This document shows, one piece after another, positions 6,961 through 8,023 of a stretch of 8,023 bases of DNA. A program made the translations under genes and the position numbers. The notes beneath the pieces were generated by a model. That model was not told the origin of the DNA and did not search any database. It saw nothing but the letters and a program-made list of their open reading frames with translations. Position 1 is the first letter of the stretch. The number at the start of each line of letters is the position of its first letter. Origin of the DNA: GCA-2723085 sp042093455 (GTDB lineage Bacteria; Bacteroidota; Bacteroidia; Flavobacteriales_D; Parvicellaceae); the NCBI GenBank assembly GCA_042093455.1, contig JBELEU010000091.1, positions 1 through 8,023 on the forward strand, read 5' to 3'.

Positions 6961-7635
6961 ATGAATATTGTAATCACAGGTTGTTCTAAAGGAATTGGTT
7001 TTGAGTTGGCAAAATTGCTTTCTCTCAATCATAAAGTTTATGGGATATCTAGAGACGAAAAGCAATTAAAAAAGTTAAAATCAGCTGTTGAAATTCCAGA
7101 AAATATTTGTTTTTATGTTGGTGACGTTGCGAAAATTAATCAGCAGGATTTAAATCAATGGATTCCTGACGAAGGAATTGATGTTCTTGTCAATAATGCG
7201 GGTTATCTTGTCAATAAGACATTTAAAGATATTTCTCATGCTGATTTTTTAAAAACAATGGAGGTTAATTTATGGGGAGCCATTAATATGTCTCAATTGT
7301 TAATTGATAAATTAACTTATAGTTCAGGGCAAATAATAAATATAGGAAGTATAGGGGGAGTCAATTACTCTTCTAAATACTCAGGCCTTTCATTATACAG
7401 TTCATCAAAAGGGGCCTTAACTACCTTGTCTGAATGTTTGGCTGAAGAACTAAATATAAAAGTTAATGTATTAGCTCTTGGTGCTGTGCAAACTGAAATG
7501 CTTTCTGAGGCTTTTCCTGGCTATCAAGCTGATGTAAGTCCTAAAGAAATGGCTGAATTCATACTTGACTTTATAAATAATGGGTCTAAAATCATCAATG
7601 GACAGATAATAAAGGTTACAAAAAGCAACCCTTAG
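6961..7635 (+). CDS. Classical short-chain dehydrogenase/reductase (SDR), substrate unknown
   Basis: This is a predicted cytosolic NAD(P)-dependent oxidoreductase of 224 residues, at the short end for classical SDRs. The cofactor motif is TGCSKGIG (6-13), followed by Arg31 after the second beta strand (ISRDEK), which hints at NADP(H). Asp55-Val56, the NNAG motif (78-81) and the active-site residues Asn103, Ser130 (NIGS), Tyr146 and Lys150 (YSSSK) are all present. The usual PG motif after beta-6 appears as LGAVQTEM (172-180), with Leu in place of Pro. The C-terminus is brief and lacks the long substrate loop of many family members, so no substrate can be proposed. It starts 6 nt after the protease stop (TAAGCACAAATG) without a Shine-Dalgarno, which implies one transcript and possible translational coupling. 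I see no functional link to proteolysis. No clear terminator follows before the rRNA promoters. Confidence 0.88.
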   Translation: MNIVITGCSKGIGFELAKLLSLNHKVYGISRDEKQLKKLKSAVEIPENICFYVGDVAKINQQDLNQWIPDEGIDVLVNNAGYLVNKTFKDISHADFLKTMEVNLWGAINMSQLLIDKLTYSSGQIINIGSIGGVNYSSKYSGLSLYSSSKGALTTLSECLAEELNIKVNVLALGAVQTEMLSEAFPGYQADVSPKEMAEFILDFINNGSKIINGQIIKVTKSNP

Positions 7636-7698
7636 TCTCTGTATTTCAGGCACTTAAAAAATAATTGTATTTTAATGTAAAAAATCATTCACAAAACG

Positions 7699-7729
7699 TT
7701 GTGTAATACTAAAATCCGACTTATGTTTG
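7699..7729 (+). promoter_or_regulatory. rRNA operon promoter P1
   Basis: TTG at 7699-7701, a 20-nt spacer, and TATGTTTG at 7722-7729 followed by CAC match the Bacteroidetes -33/-7 consensus well. The -33 element is the right arm of a short inverted repeat CACAA-AACG-TTGTG (7690-7703). Predicted transcription starts near 7735, giving a leader of about 260 nt before 16S. Confidence 0.75.
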
Positions 7730-7770
7730 CACCCGATTTAGTTCATTGGTATAAGAGGTAATACAGCGTT

Positions 7771-7806
7771 AAGAAAAAATAAATTAAATTTTTTTTTATT
7801 TTTCTT
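7771..7806. repeat. A/T-rich imperfect inverted repeat just upstream of rRNA P2
   Basis: AAGAAAAAATAAA (7771-7783) is mirrored by TTTATTTTTCTT (7795-7806) with one unpaired A. The centre is an A/T tract including a run of nine T. The right arm ends at the -33 element of P2. The A- and T-tracts directly upstream of a strong promoter resemble an UP-element-like or bent-DNA segment. In RNA started at P1 it could also fold, followed by few further T, so it could attenuate P1 transcripts. Both roles are inference. Confidence 0.4.
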
Positions 7807-7834
7807 GGTTAGTATTAAAATCTATATATCTTTG
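7805..7834 (+). promoter_or_regulatory. rRNA operon promoter P2
   Basis: TTG at 7805-7807, a 19-nt spacer, and TATCTTTG at 7827-7834 followed by CAC form a near-ideal Bacteroidetes promoter. It is probably the stronger of the two because of the A/T tract upstream. The first 18 nt match P1 at 14 positions, counting from the TTG. Predicted transcription starts near 7839, giving a leader of about 155 nt. Confidence 0.8.
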
Positions 7835-7837
7835 CAC

Positions 7838-7870
7838 TCCCTTAACGAAATCAAAAGAGATTTTTAGGGA
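7838..7870 (+). other. Predicted hairpin at the 5' end of the P2 rRNA transcript
   Basis: TCCCT (7838-7842) pairs with AGGGA (7866-7870), and AAATC (7848-7852) pairs with GATTT (7859-7863). An asymmetric internal loop separates the two helices, and the apical loop is AAAAGA. The stem would sit at or within 1-2 nt of the predicted P2 start. It might protect the leader end or influence early elongation; this role is inferred from position only. Confidence 0.4.
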
Positions 7871-7915
7871 AATTTATTAAGACTTTATGCTATTGATTTA
7901 GCTACAAATATTAAA

Positions 7916-7931
7916 GTTCTTTGAAGTATTG
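7916..7931 (+). promoter_or_regulatory. BoxA-like antitermination segment in the rRNA leader
   Basis: GTTCTTTGAAGTATTG lies about 62 nt before the 16S start. It resembles boxA of rRNA leaders (E. coli TGCTCTTTAACA) and the TTCTTTGA-type leader sequence common upstream of 16S genes in Bacteroidota. BoxA RNA binds the NusB/NusE pair to prevent premature termination on untranslated rRNA. The assignment rests on similarity and position. Confidence 0.5.
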
Positions 7932-7992
7932 AAGAAAGAATTAAAACTAGCACAACCTGAAATTTGAGACAACAAAACTTAAAGTTATAATT

Positions 7993-8023
7993 ACAATGGA
8001 GAGTTTGATCCTGGCTCAGGATG
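7993..8023 (+). rRNA. rrs: 16S ribosomal RNA, 5' end (partial)
   Basis: AGAGTTTGATCCTGGCTCAG at 8000-8019 is the universal bacterial 16S 5' sequence (the 27F site). In E. coli this motif begins at nucleotide 8, which places nucleotide 1 at about 7993. Only some 31 nt are in the window and the gene continues beyond the right edge. The CC in GATCCTGG is a common variant. The mature 5' end is inferred by alignment and may differ by a few bases. Confidence 0.97.

Larger units (their letters stand above)
7636..7992 (+). other. Non-coding rRNA operon promoter and leader region
   Basis: No gene is found in these 357 nt. The segment contains two Bacteroidetes-type promoters (7699-7729 and 7805-7834), an A/T-rich inverted repeat between them (7771-7806), a hairpin at the predicted start of the shorter transcript (7838-7870), and a boxA-like segment (7916-7931). 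It runs directly into 16S rRNA. The first 55 nt or so (7636-7690) show nothing specific and no intrinsic terminator for the SDR gene. Confidence 0.8.

Noticed and set aside
7471..7653. Open frame of 60 codons on the minus strand
   Set aside because: It overlaps the 3' end of the SDR gene in antisense, with no start context or protein features to support it.
7731..7770. tRNA-like D-arm sequence (TAGTTCATTGGTATAAGAG)
   Set aside because: It resembles a tRNA D-arm, but no acceptor stem, anticodon arm or T-arm (GTTCRA) can be placed around it, and it lies between two rRNA promoters.

Overview
The window looks like a piece of the chromosome of a low-GC member of the Bacteroidota, most likely a (marine) flavobacterium-type organism. 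Four things point there. One gene product ends in a type IX secretion (T9SS) sorting domain. An S46 dipeptidyl-peptidase gene is present. The promoter boxes have the Bacteroidetes form (TTG - about 19-20 nt - TAnnTTTG). The starts have A/T-rich upstream regions with no Shine-Dalgarno motif. The genus cannot be fixed from these data.

Layout from left to right. (1) 1-445, minus strand: the first 148 codons of a multi-spanning membrane protein that runs off the left edge. (2) 549-2666, plus: a periplasmic S46 dipeptidyl peptidase of the DPP11 (Asp/Glu-specific) type with an intact active site. (3) 2671-3465, minus: PaaG, an enoyl-CoA hydratase/isomerase, convergent with the peptidase with only 4 nt between stop codons. 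(4) 3547-4611, plus: PaaE, the flavin/[2Fe-2S] reductase of phenylacetyl-CoA epoxidase, divergent from paaG. (5) 4657-6954, plus: a large secreted serine endopeptidase of the Achromobacter protease I (lysyl endopeptidase) type, with two accessory beta-type domains and a T9SS type A C-terminal domain. (6) 6961-7635, plus: a short SDR oxidoreductase 6 nt downstream. (7) 7636-7992: an rRNA operon promoter and leader region with two tandem, sequence-related promoters, followed by the 5' end of 16S rRNA at about 7993.

Two themes emerge. One is extracellular and periplasmic protein breakdown: the T9SS-exported lysyl endopeptidase could cut proteins outside the cell, and the DPP11-type enzyme could remove acidic dipeptides from peptides in the periplasm. 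The other is phenylacetate degradation: PaaE supplies electrons to the PaaABC(D) epoxidase and PaaG isomerises the epoxide to oxepin-CoA. The epoxidase subunits are not in this window, and the genes next to paaG and paaE are not paa genes, so the pathway appears dispersed here.

I found no mobile element, CRISPR array, tRNA, or clearly unprecedented multi-gene system. The most informative details are residue-level (peptidase specificity positions, a probable self-processing site) and regulatory (duplicated rRNA promoter, a hairpin at the start of the rRNA transcript, a probable leaderless start).
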